DNA of 64,000 bases from Geomonas silvestris (GTDB taxonomy: Bacteria > Desulfobacterota > Desulfuromonadia > Geobacterales > Geobacteraceae), in contig NZ_BLXX01000005.1 of NCBI RefSeq assembly GCF_014193515.1, positions 62,001 to 126,000 on the forward strand, written 5' to 3'. Positions 51,618-60,430 of the stretch are shown here, piece by piece; the stretch's first letter is position 1, and each line of letters starts with the position of its first letter. The translations under genes were made by a program, and so were the position numbers. The notes under the pieces are model-generated. The model made no database searches. It was not told the DNA's origin and worked only from the letters and a program-made list of their open reading frames with translations.

Positions 51618-52697
51618 TTATCCCTCCTCGGCGTGTTTCTGCCGCGTATGGGCGCTGCGCAGGTCTGTCATTATCTCGATGGTTGGCTGTACCGACATGC
51701 CGATGCGCAGCTGCGCGCTGGCGGCCTGGCCGGGGTTTATGGCGATCCGCACCGGGAGTCGCTGAATCACCTTGGTGAAATTGCCCGTGGCATTCTGGGG
51801 CGCGACGGGGGCAAAGGACGCACCGCTTGCCGGGGCTAAACTGGCGACGCTGCCTTGAAGAACCACGCCGGGCAGCGTGTCGACCCGGATCGAAACTGCC
51901 TGCCCCGGCCGGATACGGGCGAGCTGGGTCTCACGGAAGTTCGCCTCGATATACACTTTGTCCAGAGGCACCAAGGCGAGTAGCGGCGTGCCGGTGGTAA
52001 CAAAAGCGCCTTCACGCACGGAACGGCGCGCCACCGTTCCGTCTATCGGGGCGATGATTTTGGTGTAGGAAAGGTTGAGCTCGGCAACGGCCTGCGCGGC
52101 CCGCGCCCGAGCCAGGGAGCTTTCCGCTTTTTTAAGATCAGCTTCCAGTATCGAGGTCTGCTGCCGAGCTGCTTCAACACCGGCCCTGTCGCGGTCGAGC
52201 GCAGCAAGGTGCACCTGCAATTGGGCCTCGGCATGCTGAGCTTCCTGGTGGGTGCCTGCGCCATCGGTGGACAAATTGCGGTAGCGCTGGGCATTTGCCC
52301 TGGCCAAGGTTATCGAGGCCTCATCGGACCTGACGGCGGCCTGGGCCTGCTGAATCGTCGAGGCATTACGTGTAATGGTTCCCTTCAGGCTTTCTATGGC
52401 GGCCTGTGCCGCTCCTGTCTCTGCCTGGGCGCTCTGCAGCGCGACTTTCAGATCTCGGTCGTCTATCTCCGCCAGTACCCGGCCCGCCTTGACGGTCTCG
52501 TCGTCATCCACCAGAACACGAGCTATCTGCCCGCTGACCCGGGGAGCAACCAGGGTAAAGTCGGCCCGCACATATGCATCGTCGGTTGATTGCTGGTCCG
52601 CGTCCGACGGTTGACGATTGAGAAGATAGGCTCCCGCTCCGATGACGGAGACTAGAACGAGGCCGGTGATGATCTTTGCTGTTTTGGGAAGTGCCAT
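51618..52697 (-). CDS. EmrA/HlyD-family membrane fusion protein
   Basis: A 359-residue periplasmic adaptor with one N-terminal membrane anchor (ITGLVLVSVIGAGAYLL). VAPRVSGQIARVLVDDDETVKAG begins the lipoyl-like half motif, a long alpha-helical hairpin follows (about 90-215), and YTKIIAPIDGTVARRSVREGAFVTTG completes the lipoyl domain. It would bridge the EmrB-like transporter and the outer-membrane factor. AAGGAT precedes the ATG, four bases after the transporter gene. Confidence 0.92.
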   Translation of the reverse strand: MALPKTAKIITGLVLVSVIGAGAYLLNRQPSDADQQSTDDAYVRADFTLVAPRVSGQIARVLVDDDETVKAGRVLAEIDDRDLKVALQSAQAETGAAQAAIESLKGTITRNASTIQQAQAAVRSDEASITLARANAQRYRNLSTDGAGTHQEAQHAEAQLQVHLAALDRDRAGVEAARQQTSILEADLKKAESSLARARAAQAVAELNLSYTKIIAPIDGTVARRSVREGAFVTTGTPLLALVPLDKVYIEANFRETQLARIRPGQAVSIRVDTLPGVVLQGSVASLAPASGASFAPVAPQNATGNFTKVIQRLPVRIAINPGQAASAQLRIGMSVQPTIEIMTDLRSAHTRQKHAEEG

Positions 52698-52701
52698 TGT
52701 C

Positions 52702-54285
52702 TTATCCTTTGTTATTTGTTGACGATGCGACTGGCCTGGCGGGGGCCGGTATGTAATCCATGCGTAATACGAAGGGAATCAGCACGAGCGCCAGGGCGGC
52801 CAGCATCAGGTAGCTATCCGCATTGGCCAGCACAAAAGCCTGCTGGCGGGTACTGTCGTTTAGCGCGGCAAGATTGCCAGGAAATAGCTGCATGCTGGCG
52901 AACCTGCGGCCCATGTGGTCCACGATCACCTCGGAATGGAAATGCTGTCGCAGGCGGAAAAAGTGACCGATGACCGCGCCGCCGAAGATTACGCCGAAGG
53001 CGCGCAGGGTATTGATGGTTCCTGCTACAAAAGGGCCTTCCATCGGTTGCACGACGCTCGTTGTAAGGAACAAGAGGCCGACAACCGCCATCGCCTGCCC
53101 GGTAGCCTGCAGCAACTGGGTCATGACGAGCTGTTCGACAATCCAGCTGGAGGTGATCTGCGTGCAGAGCAGGCAAGCCACCGCGATGAGCGCAATTCCG
53201 GATGCCATGACCAGGCGGGCATCCACCCACTTCCGGTAAAATAGCCACGCCACCGCCAGGGAAAGGACCGGCTGCGGTAATGCGATGAGCAGCCCAACGG
53301 GCCCACTTTGCAAGCTGCGGTAACCCCAAAGAGCTTCAAGATGCATGGCCGGCAGTTTTGAGCTCGACATCATGACCATGAGCAGGAGCACGAAGACCGA
53401 AAAACCCACCCCCAGATTGCGCTTTTGTAATAGCAGTTGCGGCCTGATAAAGGGGACCGGGTAAAACCACTGGCTCACCAGGAATACCAGAGTCATGGAC
53501 AGGCCGCCGCCTATCAGCCAGCAGATAAGGTAGGAATTCCACCAATCGAGCCGCTCTCCCTGATCGAGGCCGACAGCAATCATGCCCAGGCCGGCCACGC
53601 CGCAGGCCATGCCGAACCAGTCGGTCTGCCTGAGCCGTTCGGGGCGTGTCGGGTCCTGGGGCACTCCCCAGTACACCATCGCTATCGAGAGCAGGCCTAT
53701 CGGCAGGTTTTGCCAGAACACCAGCCGCCAATCGTGCACTACATCGAGCCAGTTGCCTGCCAGCCAGAACCCCAGGTTGGGTGAGAACGTCGCGGTCAGG
53801 GCGTACAGCGACATGCCGTACAGACGAATCGGCAAGGGGAAAAAACGCAGCGCGGACAGCATCAGGATCGGTATCAGCATTCCCCCTGCGAGCCCTTGCA
53901 GGCTGCGCAGCACTAGGAGGGTCGACCAGTCGTGCACCAGGGGGATGAGGTACGACAGCAAAACGAAGATCCCGGTCATCGCCATATGGAAGCGACGCAG
54001 AGAAATGATTGCGGCCAACCAGATCGAGAAAGGCATGGCGATCAATTCTGCGGCCACATACACGGTGTTGAGCCAGCTCCCCTCGTCGGCCCCAAGGCCA
54101 AGTACGCCGCGGATGTCGGCCAAGGCCAGCGAACCGATGCGGTTACTGAGACCGGCGATCATTGCGGAAATCAGGATGCCGAGAAAACCGGTGAAGATGC
54201 GCCCTGTGAACGGGGCCGCAACTGCCGCCGGCGCGGGAACGGGCGGGGTGCTGGCAGAATTTGCTGTTGCCGGAAGCGCGCTCAT
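52702..54285 (-). CDS. EmrB-like DHA2 multidrug transporter (MFS)
   Basis: A 527-residue transporter with about fourteen helices. GADEGSWLNTVYVAAELIAMP near residue 65 and LVLRSLQGLAGGMLIPILM near 120 are DHA2 signatures, and NLPIGLLSIAMVYWG follows the sixth helix. The ATG at 54285 overlaps the stop of the outer-membrane factor gene (ATGA); the frame also opens 13 codons upstream without support. It exports hydrophobic drugs or aromatic compounds by proton antiport together with the adaptor and outer-membrane factor encoded beside it. Confidence 0.93.
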   Translation of the reverse strand: MSALPATANSASTPPVPAPAAVAAPFTGRIFTGFLGILISAMIAGLSNRIGSLALADIRGVLGLGADEGSWLNTVYVAAELIAMPFSIWLAAIISLRRFHMAMTGIFVLLSYLIPLVHDWSTLLVLRSLQGLAGGMLIPILMLSALRFFPLPIRLYGMSLYALTATFSPNLGFWLAGNWLDVVHDWRLVFWQNLPIGLLSIAMVYWGVPQDPTRPERLRQTDWFGMACGVAGLGMIAVGLDQGERLDWWNSYLICWLIGGGLSMTLVFLVSQWFYPVPFIRPQLLLQKRNLGVGFSVFVLLLMVMMSSSKLPAMHLEALWGYRSLQSGPVGLLIALPQPVLSLAVAWLFYRKWVDARLVMASGIALIAVACLLCTQITSSWIVEQLVMTQLLQATGQAMAVVGLLFLTTSVVQPMEGPFVAGTINTLRAFGVIFGGAVIGHFFRLRQHFHSEVIVDHMGRRFASMQLFPGNLAALNDSTRQQAFVLANADSYLMLAALALVLIPFVLRMDYIPAPARPVASSTNNKG

Positions 54286-55823
54286 CGCTGCATGCCCCCC
54301 ATCTCTTCGGTCTGGGCCGCCCACCCGCCCCCGAGCGCCTTGTACAGATTGACCATGGCCAGAGCGACACGGCTCGTAGTGTCAGCAAACTCCATCTGGC
54401 TTGCCAGTAGCGAGCGTTGCGCCGTTAGTACCGTCAGATAATCGGCCGCACCCTCCTCGTAGCGGCGCATGGCTACCTGGTAAGCCGTTCGGTGTTCGTC
54501 GACCGCCCGGGCCAGATGTTTGCCGCTTCTCTGTACTTCGGAATAGGCATTCAACGCGTCGTCGACTTCGTGCCAGGCATGCAACACCGTCTTCTGGTAG
54601 AAAATCGCGGCTTCCTGTGCCCGAGCCTCGGTTAAGGCAAGTGTCCCTTGCAATCTCCCCCCCTCGAAAAGCGGCAGATACAGGGTCGGCCCGACCGAGA
54701 AGTTGCGCGATCCCCAGTTCCCGAACGTGCTGCCGTCAAGGGATTGCAATCCAAAGCTGCCCACAAGATTGATGCGCGGATAAAAGTCTGCCTTGGCCGC
54801 ACCGATGGCGGCAGTCGCCGCGTGCAGGCGAGCTTCGGCCTCCAGGATATCGGGACGGCGGCGTGCAAGCTCAGACGACAGCCCGATAGGCACCAGCGTT
54901 GGCACCGGAGGAATCTGGTGCTGCGGCATCAACAGAGCAGACAAGGCCCGCGGCTGCTCGCCAAGCAGCAGGGCCAGGGCATTCATCAGAGCGTCGCGCT
55001 GCTCCTCGAGACGCGGGATGAGTGCCCTGGTTGACTCGAGCTGCGCGCCGGATGCGGCCGTTTCGAAGCGGGTGGCTACGCCATTTTTCACACGACTGTC
55101 CGCAAGCTTTAACGCATGCTCGGCACTGGAGAGGTTTTGCCGGGCTATGGAGAGTTGGGTCTGGACGCGGCGCAGCTGAATATAGATACGCGCCACCTCG
55201 GCCGTGACTGATACCCGCACCCCTTCCCTTTGAAATGCGCTTGCCTCAAGCGATGCCGCAGCGGACTCGCCAACCCTGCGGGCGCGGCCCCAGAGGTCGA
55301 TTTCCCACGAGGCATTAAATCCAGCCTGCATGATGTCGTAGGGAGTGTGGGGAGCGCCCAGGAGGGCAAACGTCCCGTTGGCACTCAGCGCTTCCCGTGC
55401 GTATGCCGCACTGAATCCTGCATGCGGGAGCCCTGCGGCGTTGGCGACAGTCAGTTGCGCACCGCTTTGAGCCAGCCGTGCCGCGGCCAACTGCAAGTCC
55501 ATGTTGCCCCGCTGGGCCCGTTCCTGTAATTCGCTCAAGATTTCGTCATTGAACAACGTCCACCAGGAACTCTCAACTTCTGAGGTGATAACCTGGCTTG
55601 GCTGGCTGCTGTTGCCGGCAGCGGTTTCCATGAGACCGGCGGGAGCCAAGGGCACTGGGCGCTTGAAGTCCGGACCTACCGTGCAGGCGTTCAATAGGAC
55701 ACAACTCAAAAGTACGGGGAGTATGCGGATCAGGATGCTTTGCGATGCCGCTTCCCCCGTTACTGGCATATTTCCGGACCCGGTCCGGAGCGTTGCGAAA
55801 TTGCGGGTGCTTCTTGAATGCAT
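54282..55823 (-). CDS. NodT/OprM-family outer-membrane efflux lipoprotein
   Basis: A 513-residue outer-membrane factor. The start is followed by a long n-region and a signal peptide with lipobox LLNACTVGPDF, typical of NodT-type lipoproteins. An alternative ATG at 55769 would shorten the n-region. WWTLFNDEILSELQERA, FNASWEIDLWGR and RRPDILEAEARLHAATAAIG are family signatures, present in both repeats of the trimeric barrel-tunnel fold. It completes an EmrA-EmrB-OprM-like tripartite pump. Confidence 0.92.
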   Translation of the reverse strand: MHSRSTRNFATLRTGSGNMPVTGEAASQSILIRILPVLLSCVLLNACTVGPDFKRPVPLAPAGLMETAAGNSSQPSQVITSEVESSWWTLFNDEILSELQERAQRGNMDLQLAAARLAQSGAQLTVANAAGLPHAGFSAAYAREALSANGTFALLGAPHTPYDIMQAGFNASWEIDLWGRARRVGESAAASLEASAFQREGVRVSVTAEVARIYIQLRRVQTQLSIARQNLSSAEHALKLADSRVKNGVATRFETAASGAQLESTRALIPRLEEQRDALMNALALLLGEQPRALSALLMPQHQIPPVPTLVPIGLSSELARRRPDILEAEARLHAATAAIGAAKADFYPRINLVGSFGLQSLDGSTFGNWGSRNFSVGPTLYLPLFEGGRLQGTLALTEARAQEAAIFYQKTVLHAWHEVDDALNAYSEVQRSGKHLARAVDEHRTAYQVAMRRYEEGAADYLTVLTAQRSLLASQMEFADTTSRVALAMVNLYKALGGGWAAQTEEMGGMQR

Positions 55824-55906
55824 GATCTACCTCTGAATCAGTATTAAAGGTGTCACCCGTTTTAGTGACTGAAAAGCCATTAGGTCCACCACTTCGGCGA
55901 TCCGAC

Positions 55907-56224
55907 TCAACAGTCGCGGGTTGTGCCGAACTCGATGCGCGATTTGATGTAAAAAACATCAATTCCTTCCTGCTTCAAGTGGTGGAGAAAGAGTACTGCC
56001 GTGTCCTCGCTGACGGCCATGGAGATTTCTACCGGCTGATCTGACATGTCGAAAAAACCGGCGAAATGTAGCTTGTGCTCCCGGCCGAAACCTTCGGCAG
56101 CCGTAAGCAGCGTCGCCCCTTTGATGCCCATGCTCAGTGCTTCCTCGATGAGCCAGTCGCACAGGCACCGGTTCTTGTGCGTGCGGTCCTGCTGGGTAAA
56201 AAAGGTCAACTGATACCCATACAT
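55907..56224 (-). CDS. DUF190-family PII-like protein
   Basis: A 105-residue protein. MYGYQLTFFTQQDRTHKNRC, LIEEALSMGIKGATLLTAAEGFG and PVEISMAVSEDTAVLFLHHL are typical of DUF190, a small ferredoxin-like fold related to PII signalling proteins. Family members often accompany CrcB fluoride channels or transporter operons and may regulate transport by binding nucleotides. It is the first gene of the leftward efflux operon, 83 bases before the outer-membrane factor gene, and its start is preceded by AGGGAGGAT. Confidence 0.85.
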   Translation of the reverse strand: MYGYQLTFFTQQDRTHKNRCLCDWLIEEALSMGIKGATLLTAAEGFGREHKLHFAGFFDMSDQPVEISMAVSEDTAVLFLHHLKQEGIDVFYIKSRIEFGTTRDC

Positions 56225-56344
56225 GGTCTTATCCTCCCTGAGGTGCTCGCTTTAACACAATTCTCGAGCGCGTTATGGTCACTATCCCGGCCCCAGAACC
56301 GATTGTGGTTAAGGCGGCATTCTGAGTTCACCTGCTGATGGCTA

Positions 56345-56362
56345 TAGCCACATCCATGCCAA
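56345..56362 (-). promoter_or_regulatory. candidate sigma-54 promoter for the efflux operon
   Basis: On the minus strand TTGGCATGGATGTGGCTA carries GG and GC separated by ten bases, matching the -24/-12 core of sigma-54 promoters, with TGGCA upstream. It lies about 120 bases before the DUF190 start and beside the divergent sigma-54 activator gene. The -12 box is TGGC rather than TTGC, so it is a weak match. Confidence 0.4.
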
Positions 56363-56413
56363 GGCAAAGAGGCCTAAAAACAGATAGATAACCTTCCGTG
56401 TCAAAGAGAGTTA

Positions 56414-56472
56414 CCAAATGCGGGAAAACCTCTTGCCTCGCTTGGCTGAATCCCGTAATTTGCCAAATGCGG
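56414..56472. repeat. direct repeats CCAAATGCGG, possible activator sites
   Basis: CCAAATGCGG occurs at 56414-56423 and 56463-56472, 49 bases apart, about 60 to 110 bases upstream of the candidate sigma-54 promoter as read leftward. Such spacing suits upstream activating sequences for an enhancer-binding protein. Confidence 0.4.
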
Positions 56473-56633
56473 CAAGTGCGGGTTCCCGGCCGTTGTGGAC
56501 GCGGGGGGCGCGCCGTAGGAGGCGCGGGCCTTGTGCGCTCGATCGGCTCGAACGGCAGGGGGACGGAAGCACGAATCGGCTGCTGCCCGGGGCCAAAGCC
56601 CGGCAGCTTGCGTTTTTTCGGAGGGTGATAACC

Positions 56634-58172
56634 ATGGCTATTCAGAGGGATGAATTATTCAGAGAGGTGACGCTCAGGGCGTGCAGTAGCCTGGACATAG
56701 CAGTAGCCGTGAAGCGCATTTTTGAATATCTACGGGAGCACATACCCCTGGACGCGATACATCTGGACATCTTCGATACCCAGCTCAGCGCGCTCAGGCG
56801 CATAGCCTATGTAGCTCATGGTGAGGACACCACCACGGAACAGATCATTCCGTTAACAGAAACGGTGTGGGAGTGGGGTCGAGCTCTAACCAAACCGATG
56901 ATCGTGGATGCTCGGAAGGCAAGTGGCCCGGGCAAGACCATTGCCGATCTTGTTAAGCTGGCAGGTAATTCAGACCTGGTCATTCCATTGCGGGTAGAGA
57001 ACGAACTTATCGGTGTGGTGGCTTTGCGCGCCTACGGTGAAGAAAAATACGGGCCGGAGCATGTAGAACTGCTGTCGGGTGTGGCGGACCCGTTTGCTCT
57101 GGCACTGGCGAACGCCCTTTCCTACAGGGAAGTGCTGCGCTACCGGGACATCCTCCTCGATGACAACCGCTTTCTTAATAGGGAGCTTCTTTCCAGGGCG
57201 GGAGATGACATCATCGGTGGGAACACCGGCTTGCGAAACGTCATGGAGATGGTGCGTCAGGTGGCGCCGCTGAACAACACGGTGCTCCTGATCGGGGAAA
57301 CGGGAACAGGGAAGGAAGTAATCGCCAGTGCCATTCATTTCGCCTCGCATCGCAAGGATGCTCCCTTTATCAAGGTGAATTGCGGTGCCATCCCAGAGTC
57401 CCTTATCGACAGCGAACTGTTCGGCCACGAAAAGGGTGCCTTCACCGGTGCGTTGACGGCAAAGCGCGGGCGCTTCGAGCGGGCGGCAGGTGGTACCATC
57501 TTCCTTGACGAGATCGGAGAATTGCCGCTGCAGGCCCAGGTGCGACTGCTCAGGGTGCTGCAGAACCGTGAAATTGAGCGAGTAGGAGGGGAGCGGACGC
57601 TTCCTCTGGACATCAGGGTGATCGCGGCCACGCACCGTAACTTGGAGAGTATGATCGCCGAAAACAGGTTCCGGGAGGACCTCTGGTTTCGGCTCAACGT
57701 CTTTCCCATTGTCGTTCCGCCCCTAAGGCAGCGAAAGGAAGACGTCCCGGCTCTCACGCGCCACTTCGTGGCACAAAAGAGCCTGGAGTTGGGGATCGCC
57801 ACTCCGCCTGCCATCGCGCCTGGAGCGTTGGAGCGCTTGTCGAACTACCATTGGCCGGGAAACGTGCGCGAATTGGAGAACCTGGTTGAGAGAGAGCTGA
57901 TCCGGCATGGGGGCGGGCCGTTAAAGTTCGAAGCCACCCTGCCGCACAAGGAGAACACACAGTCCTTTCCTCCTGTGGAAGAGGTCAGAGCAGGATCGCT
58001 TAATCTCGACGAGGTGGTGTACCGGCACATCGTGAGGGTGTTAAAGATTGCCAAAGGTAAAATTCACGGCCCGGGAGGTGCCGGGGAGCTGCTGGGGGTC
58101 AACCCAAATACTTTGAGGGGGAGAATGGACAAACTTGGTGTGAAATATGGACGAGTCAAAAGGGAGTTTTAA
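56634..58172 (+). CDS. sigma-54-dependent transcriptional activator with GAF-like sensor domain
   Basis: A 512-residue enhancer-binding protein. Residues 10-165 form a GAF-like sensory domain (IRELISP-type end not seen). The AAA+ domain carries Walker A GETGTGKE (221-228), the sigma-54-contact GAFTGA (268-273) and Walker B GGTIFLDEIGELPL. The C-terminus is a Fis-type helix-turn-helix with GAGELLGVNPNTLRGRMDKLG. The ATG has GGAGGG upstream; the frame also runs back to 56418 without conserved sequence. It is divergent from the efflux operon and is the likely regulator of it, perhaps sensing an aromatic or redox signal. Confidence 0.92.
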   Translation: MAIQRDELFREVTLRACSSLDIAVAVKRIFEYLREHIPLDAIHLDIFDTQLSALRRIAYVAHGEDTTTEQIIPLTETVWEWGRALTKPMIVDARKASGPGKTIADLVKLAGNSDLVIPLRVENELIGVVALRAYGEEKYGPEHVELLSGVADPFALALANALSYREVLRYRDILLDDNRFLNRELLSRAGDDIIGGNTGLRNVMEMVRQVAPLNNTVLLIGETGTGKEVIASAIHFASHRKDAPFIKVNCGAIPESLIDSELFGHEKGAFTGALTAKRGRFERAAGGTIFLDEIGELPLQAQVRLLRVLQNREIERVGGERTLPLDIRVIAATHRNLESMIAENRFREDLWFRLNVFPIVVPPLRQRKEDVPALTRHFVAQKSLELGIATPPAIAPGALERLSNYHWPGNVRELENLVERELIRHGGGPLKFEATLPHKENTQSFPPVEEVRAGSLNLDEVVYRHIVRVLKIAKGKIHGPGGAGELLGVNPNTLRGRMDKLGVKYGRVKREF

Positions 58173-58224
58173 GTCACTGAGGGGTGTGGCAACGACGGGT
58201 ATCCTAGCTGATACCGCGGTGTTG

Positions 58225-58248
58225 CCCCGCAGGACGGTGCCTGCGGGG
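58225..58248. terminator. hairpin between convergent genes
   Basis: CCCCGCAG and CTGCGGGG form an eight-base stem with an eight-base loop between the stop of the sigma-54 activator gene and the stop of the convergent isochorismatase gene. No U-tract is present in either direction, so efficiency is uncertain. Confidence 0.5.
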
Positions 58249-58278
58249 TGAAAAACGCGCGTACCCGTGAATACCCGG

Positions 58279-58884
58279 TCAAGCGGGCGATTTGCCAAGG
58301 TGCACCAGCACCTCCTCGAACAAAATCTGGATCAGTTTGGCACCTCCCTCGGTAGTCCACGATCCCGCCAGCTCGGCAATAAGCTGATTGGTCGAGGTGA
58401 GAGTCACTCCAGCCCGTTCCATGCGCCTCAAGGCGGTTTCGTCGGCAATCTGGGTGGGGGAACCACCGGCGTCGACGACCACCTGCACGTTGAAGCCCTC
58501 TTCTACAGCGCTCATAGCCGGGTAAACGATGCACACATCGTTGGTAAGCCCCGCAATAATGAGGTTCCGTCTTCCGGTAGCCAGTACGGCTGCCTTGTAG
58601 TTGGGGTCATCCCAGGCGTTAACCACGCCGAAACGCTTCACCCGGCGGGCATGATCCTCCGGCGCGATTTCTTCCAGGTCCTGGAGCAGCGGCCCCTGCG
58701 TGTACTCCTCCATGCTGCTGGTGAGGATCAAGGGCATATCCAGCGCCTTAGCCGCACGTGCCAACGCCCTGGTGTTGTTCTTGATCACTTCCTTAGGGAT
58801 GTTGCAGCACCAGCTCAGGGTTCCCACCTGATGATCGATAAGCAGCATGGCCGCGTTTGTCGCAGTGAACCTTTCCGTTTTCAT
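58279..58884 (-). CDS. isochorismatase-like cysteine hydrolase (YcaC-type)
   Basis: A 201-residue hydrolase of the isochorismatase fold. AAMLLIDHQVGTLSW carries the catalytic aspartate, KRFGVVNAWDDP the mid-region lysine and NLIIAGLTNDVCIVYPA the nucleophilic cysteine of the Asp-Lys-Cys triad. The length and motifs resemble YcaC-type proteins of unknown substrate. GGAGGCAAC precedes the ATG. It is downstream of the DsbA-like gene on the same strand with an 87-base gap, so the two are probably cotranscribed. Confidence 0.9.
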   Translation of the reverse strand: MKTERFTATNAAMLLIDHQVGTLSWCCNIPKEVIKNNTRALARAAKALDMPLILTSSMEEYTQGPLLQDLEEIAPEDHARRVKRFGVVNAWDDPNYKAAVLATGRRNLIIAGLTNDVCIVYPAMSAVEEGFNVQVVVDAGGSPTQIADETALRRMERAGVTLTSTNQLIAELAGSWTTEGGAKLIQILFEEVLVHLGKSPA

Positions 58885-58971
58885 TGTTGCCTCCTTTTGT
58901 GTCTGGTTTTAGTTCGTCAGATGTTGCAGCGCCTCCCCTTTCCGAGGGGCCTTCATGCGTTGAGTCTTTAT

Positions 58972-59886
58972 CTAATCAGTTGTGCACATGCCGGTTGCTG
59001 AATCGCATGCGGCCGAGTCGACTTTTGGTGAGACAAAGAAGCCATTTCCCGCCTCACGACGCACAATCAAACGCTTGGCCAGGAGGGCGTCCAGCGTCGA
59101 CTCCAATTCACGTTCAGTCAGATCAAAGGTCGTCTTTATTTCAATCGGTGCCACAGAAAGGTACCTTTTAATAAAGCTCATGATTGCTTCTTCTGTGGCC
59201 GGAAGCGGTCGTTCGACAATTTTGCCTCCCGACAGAAGAATGATCACCGCCTTGAACTCCTCATAGCTCTTGTACCCTCGCAGCAGCGTCTCCTTGCCGG
59301 CACATCGAACCAGAAATGTAGGAAATCCCCGGGCGTTATAGCGCGCCGTGATAGCCTGATCTTGCTCAAAAGCCAATTGAGCGGCTCCGTAAGATAAGTC
59401 CTCCACAAAACGGGCCAGGTCCAGGCCGACTTCGGCTGCCAACTCTACCAGTACCTCCGTCGTGTTGGTCAGTCTCGCCTCGGCAGCCGAGGCTTCGCGC
59501 AGGCGCCTGAGAAATCGGGTCGCGAGCGCTTCGTCCTGCATTTGTGCGGCTTTATACGCGACATTCAGTGGATACGAAGAAACGCGGACCTGAGAAAACA
59601 GGTTGAAACCGGTGATCTTGACCGGCATGCCGTGACGTTGTGAGGCTTCAAGCCAATGTTTGGCAATTTGGGCGTTGGAGCGTGCCGGATCGCCTCCGAT
59701 GTCGTTGTAGTTGTCGTAAAATGCCGTGATGTCCTTGACCAAGCCGGACATGATGAAACTCACGTCAACTTGCTCGCCAAATCTGGATTCCAGTTTTCGC
59801 AGCACGGGTTCGCTACCCCAACACCATGTACACACCGGATCGGTGAACTCTACTATTTCTACGACACTGTCCGTTGTTGCCGTCAT
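58972..59886 (-). CDS. DsbA-family (FrnE-like) thioredoxin-fold protein with extra C-terminal domain
   Basis: A 304-residue cytoplasmic protein (no signal peptide). The active-site pair is Cys19-Cys22 in FTDPVCTWCWGSEPV, and GFPTFLVRCAG carries the cis-proline near residue 190. The layout matches the FrnE-like group of disulfide oxidoreductases with a helical insert. The last 70 residues (ERELESTLDALLAKRLIVRREAG) look like a small winged-helix segment and end in CDSATGMC, a second cysteine pair, which is unusual. A role in thiol or oxidative stress is inferred. Confidence 0.85.
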   Translation of the reverse strand: MTATTDSVVEIVEFTDPVCTWCWGSEPVLRKLESRFGEQVDVSFIMSGLVKDITAFYDNYNDIGGDPARSNAQIAKHWLEASQRHGMPVKITGFNLFSQVRVSSYPLNVAYKAAQMQDEALATRFLRRLREASAAEARLTNTTEVLVELAAEVGLDLARFVEDLSYGAAQLAFEQDQAITARYNARGFPTFLVRCAGKETLLRGYKSYEEFKAVIILLSGGKIVERPLPATEEAIMSFIKRYLSVAPIEIKTTFDLTERELESTLDALLAKRLIVRREAGNGFFVSPKVDSAACDSATGMCTTD

Positions 59887-60340
59887 GAATCCTCTGCCTC
59901 CAGTTCATTCCTTAATAGCGTTGCCTTTGGTTGTCCAACCACGCGCTGCGGCCCTTCTCGTAGCATTGATCCTAAACCCAACCGGTCTACAGCAAAATCG
60001 AGTCCAATAAGCGATTCGGCAGAAAACTGTGGGTTACGCCGCTATTCGTTGACCACTTTCCTGAATACAGTAAAAGGCACAGTCGCGAGTTACCATATTT
60101 GGTTAATTGCTGAATATGGTTAGGGAACTCATAACCCAAGGGGGGCGTGCTTGAGTTTGCTCCGGGTGGCGAGAGGGTTCGCGAAGGGAGCCCGCCTCAG
60201 CCCATTCGGTCATCATCAAGGTCTTGACTGAAGTGGAGGCCTGCGTGTCGACCCGGCAGGCAGGCGAGTGGAAAGACTACGTCACGACGCTGACTGGAAA
60301 AAAGATTTGTTGGATGGACATCACGTATATGTTTTTAGGG
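59887..60340. other. right-end gap of the putative island
   Basis: About 450 bases without a supported gene. It holds the inverted repeat at 60092-60120. The stretch from 60180 to 60330 is open in one rightward frame without start or homology and may be a remnant of mobile-element DNA next to the right border. Confidence 0.45.
60092..60120. promoter_or_regulatory. inverted repeat ACCATATT...AATATGGT
   Basis: ACCATATT (60092-60099) and AATATGGT (60113-60120) are perfect inverted copies with 13 bases between, about 205 bases upstream of the DsbA-like gene. It may be a protein-binding site, either an operator or a recombinase arm site near the island border. Confidence 0.4.
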
Positions 60341-60386
60341 TTGAAAATCCTCGTGTCGGCGGTTAGATTCCGTCTCTGGGCACCAC
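60341..60386 (+). other. tRNA-Phe 3' fragment, right attachment-site copy (attR-like)
   Basis: These 46 bases repeat the 3' part of tRNA-Phe (19614-19659) from the anticodon loop through CCA with one mismatch at 60365, in the T-loop. Sequence to the left of 60341 does not continue the tRNA, so this is not a second tRNA gene. It marks the far end of a 40.7-kb insertion. Confidence 0.82.
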
Positions 60387-60400
60387 TAGAAAATAAAAAA

Positions 60401-60430
60401 GGACCAGTCAGCGATGACCGGTCCTTTTTT
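60401..60430 (+). terminator. terminator after the tRNA fragment, probably the original tRNA-Phe terminator
   Basis: GGACCAGTCA and TGACCGGTCC pair with one mismatch across a GCGA loop, with A-tract before and a six-base T-run after. Its place 15 bases beyond the CCA of the tRNA fragment is what is expected of a tRNA terminator displaced by insertion. Confidence 0.8.

Noticed and set aside
58225-58248. Strong rho-independent terminator
   Set aside because: The stem is good but no U-tract follows on either strand, so only a hairpin is recorded with moderate confidence.
60341-60386. Second tRNA-Phe gene
   Set aside because: Only the 3' 46 bases are present; the acceptor 5' strand and D-arm are absent, and the T-loop has a change.
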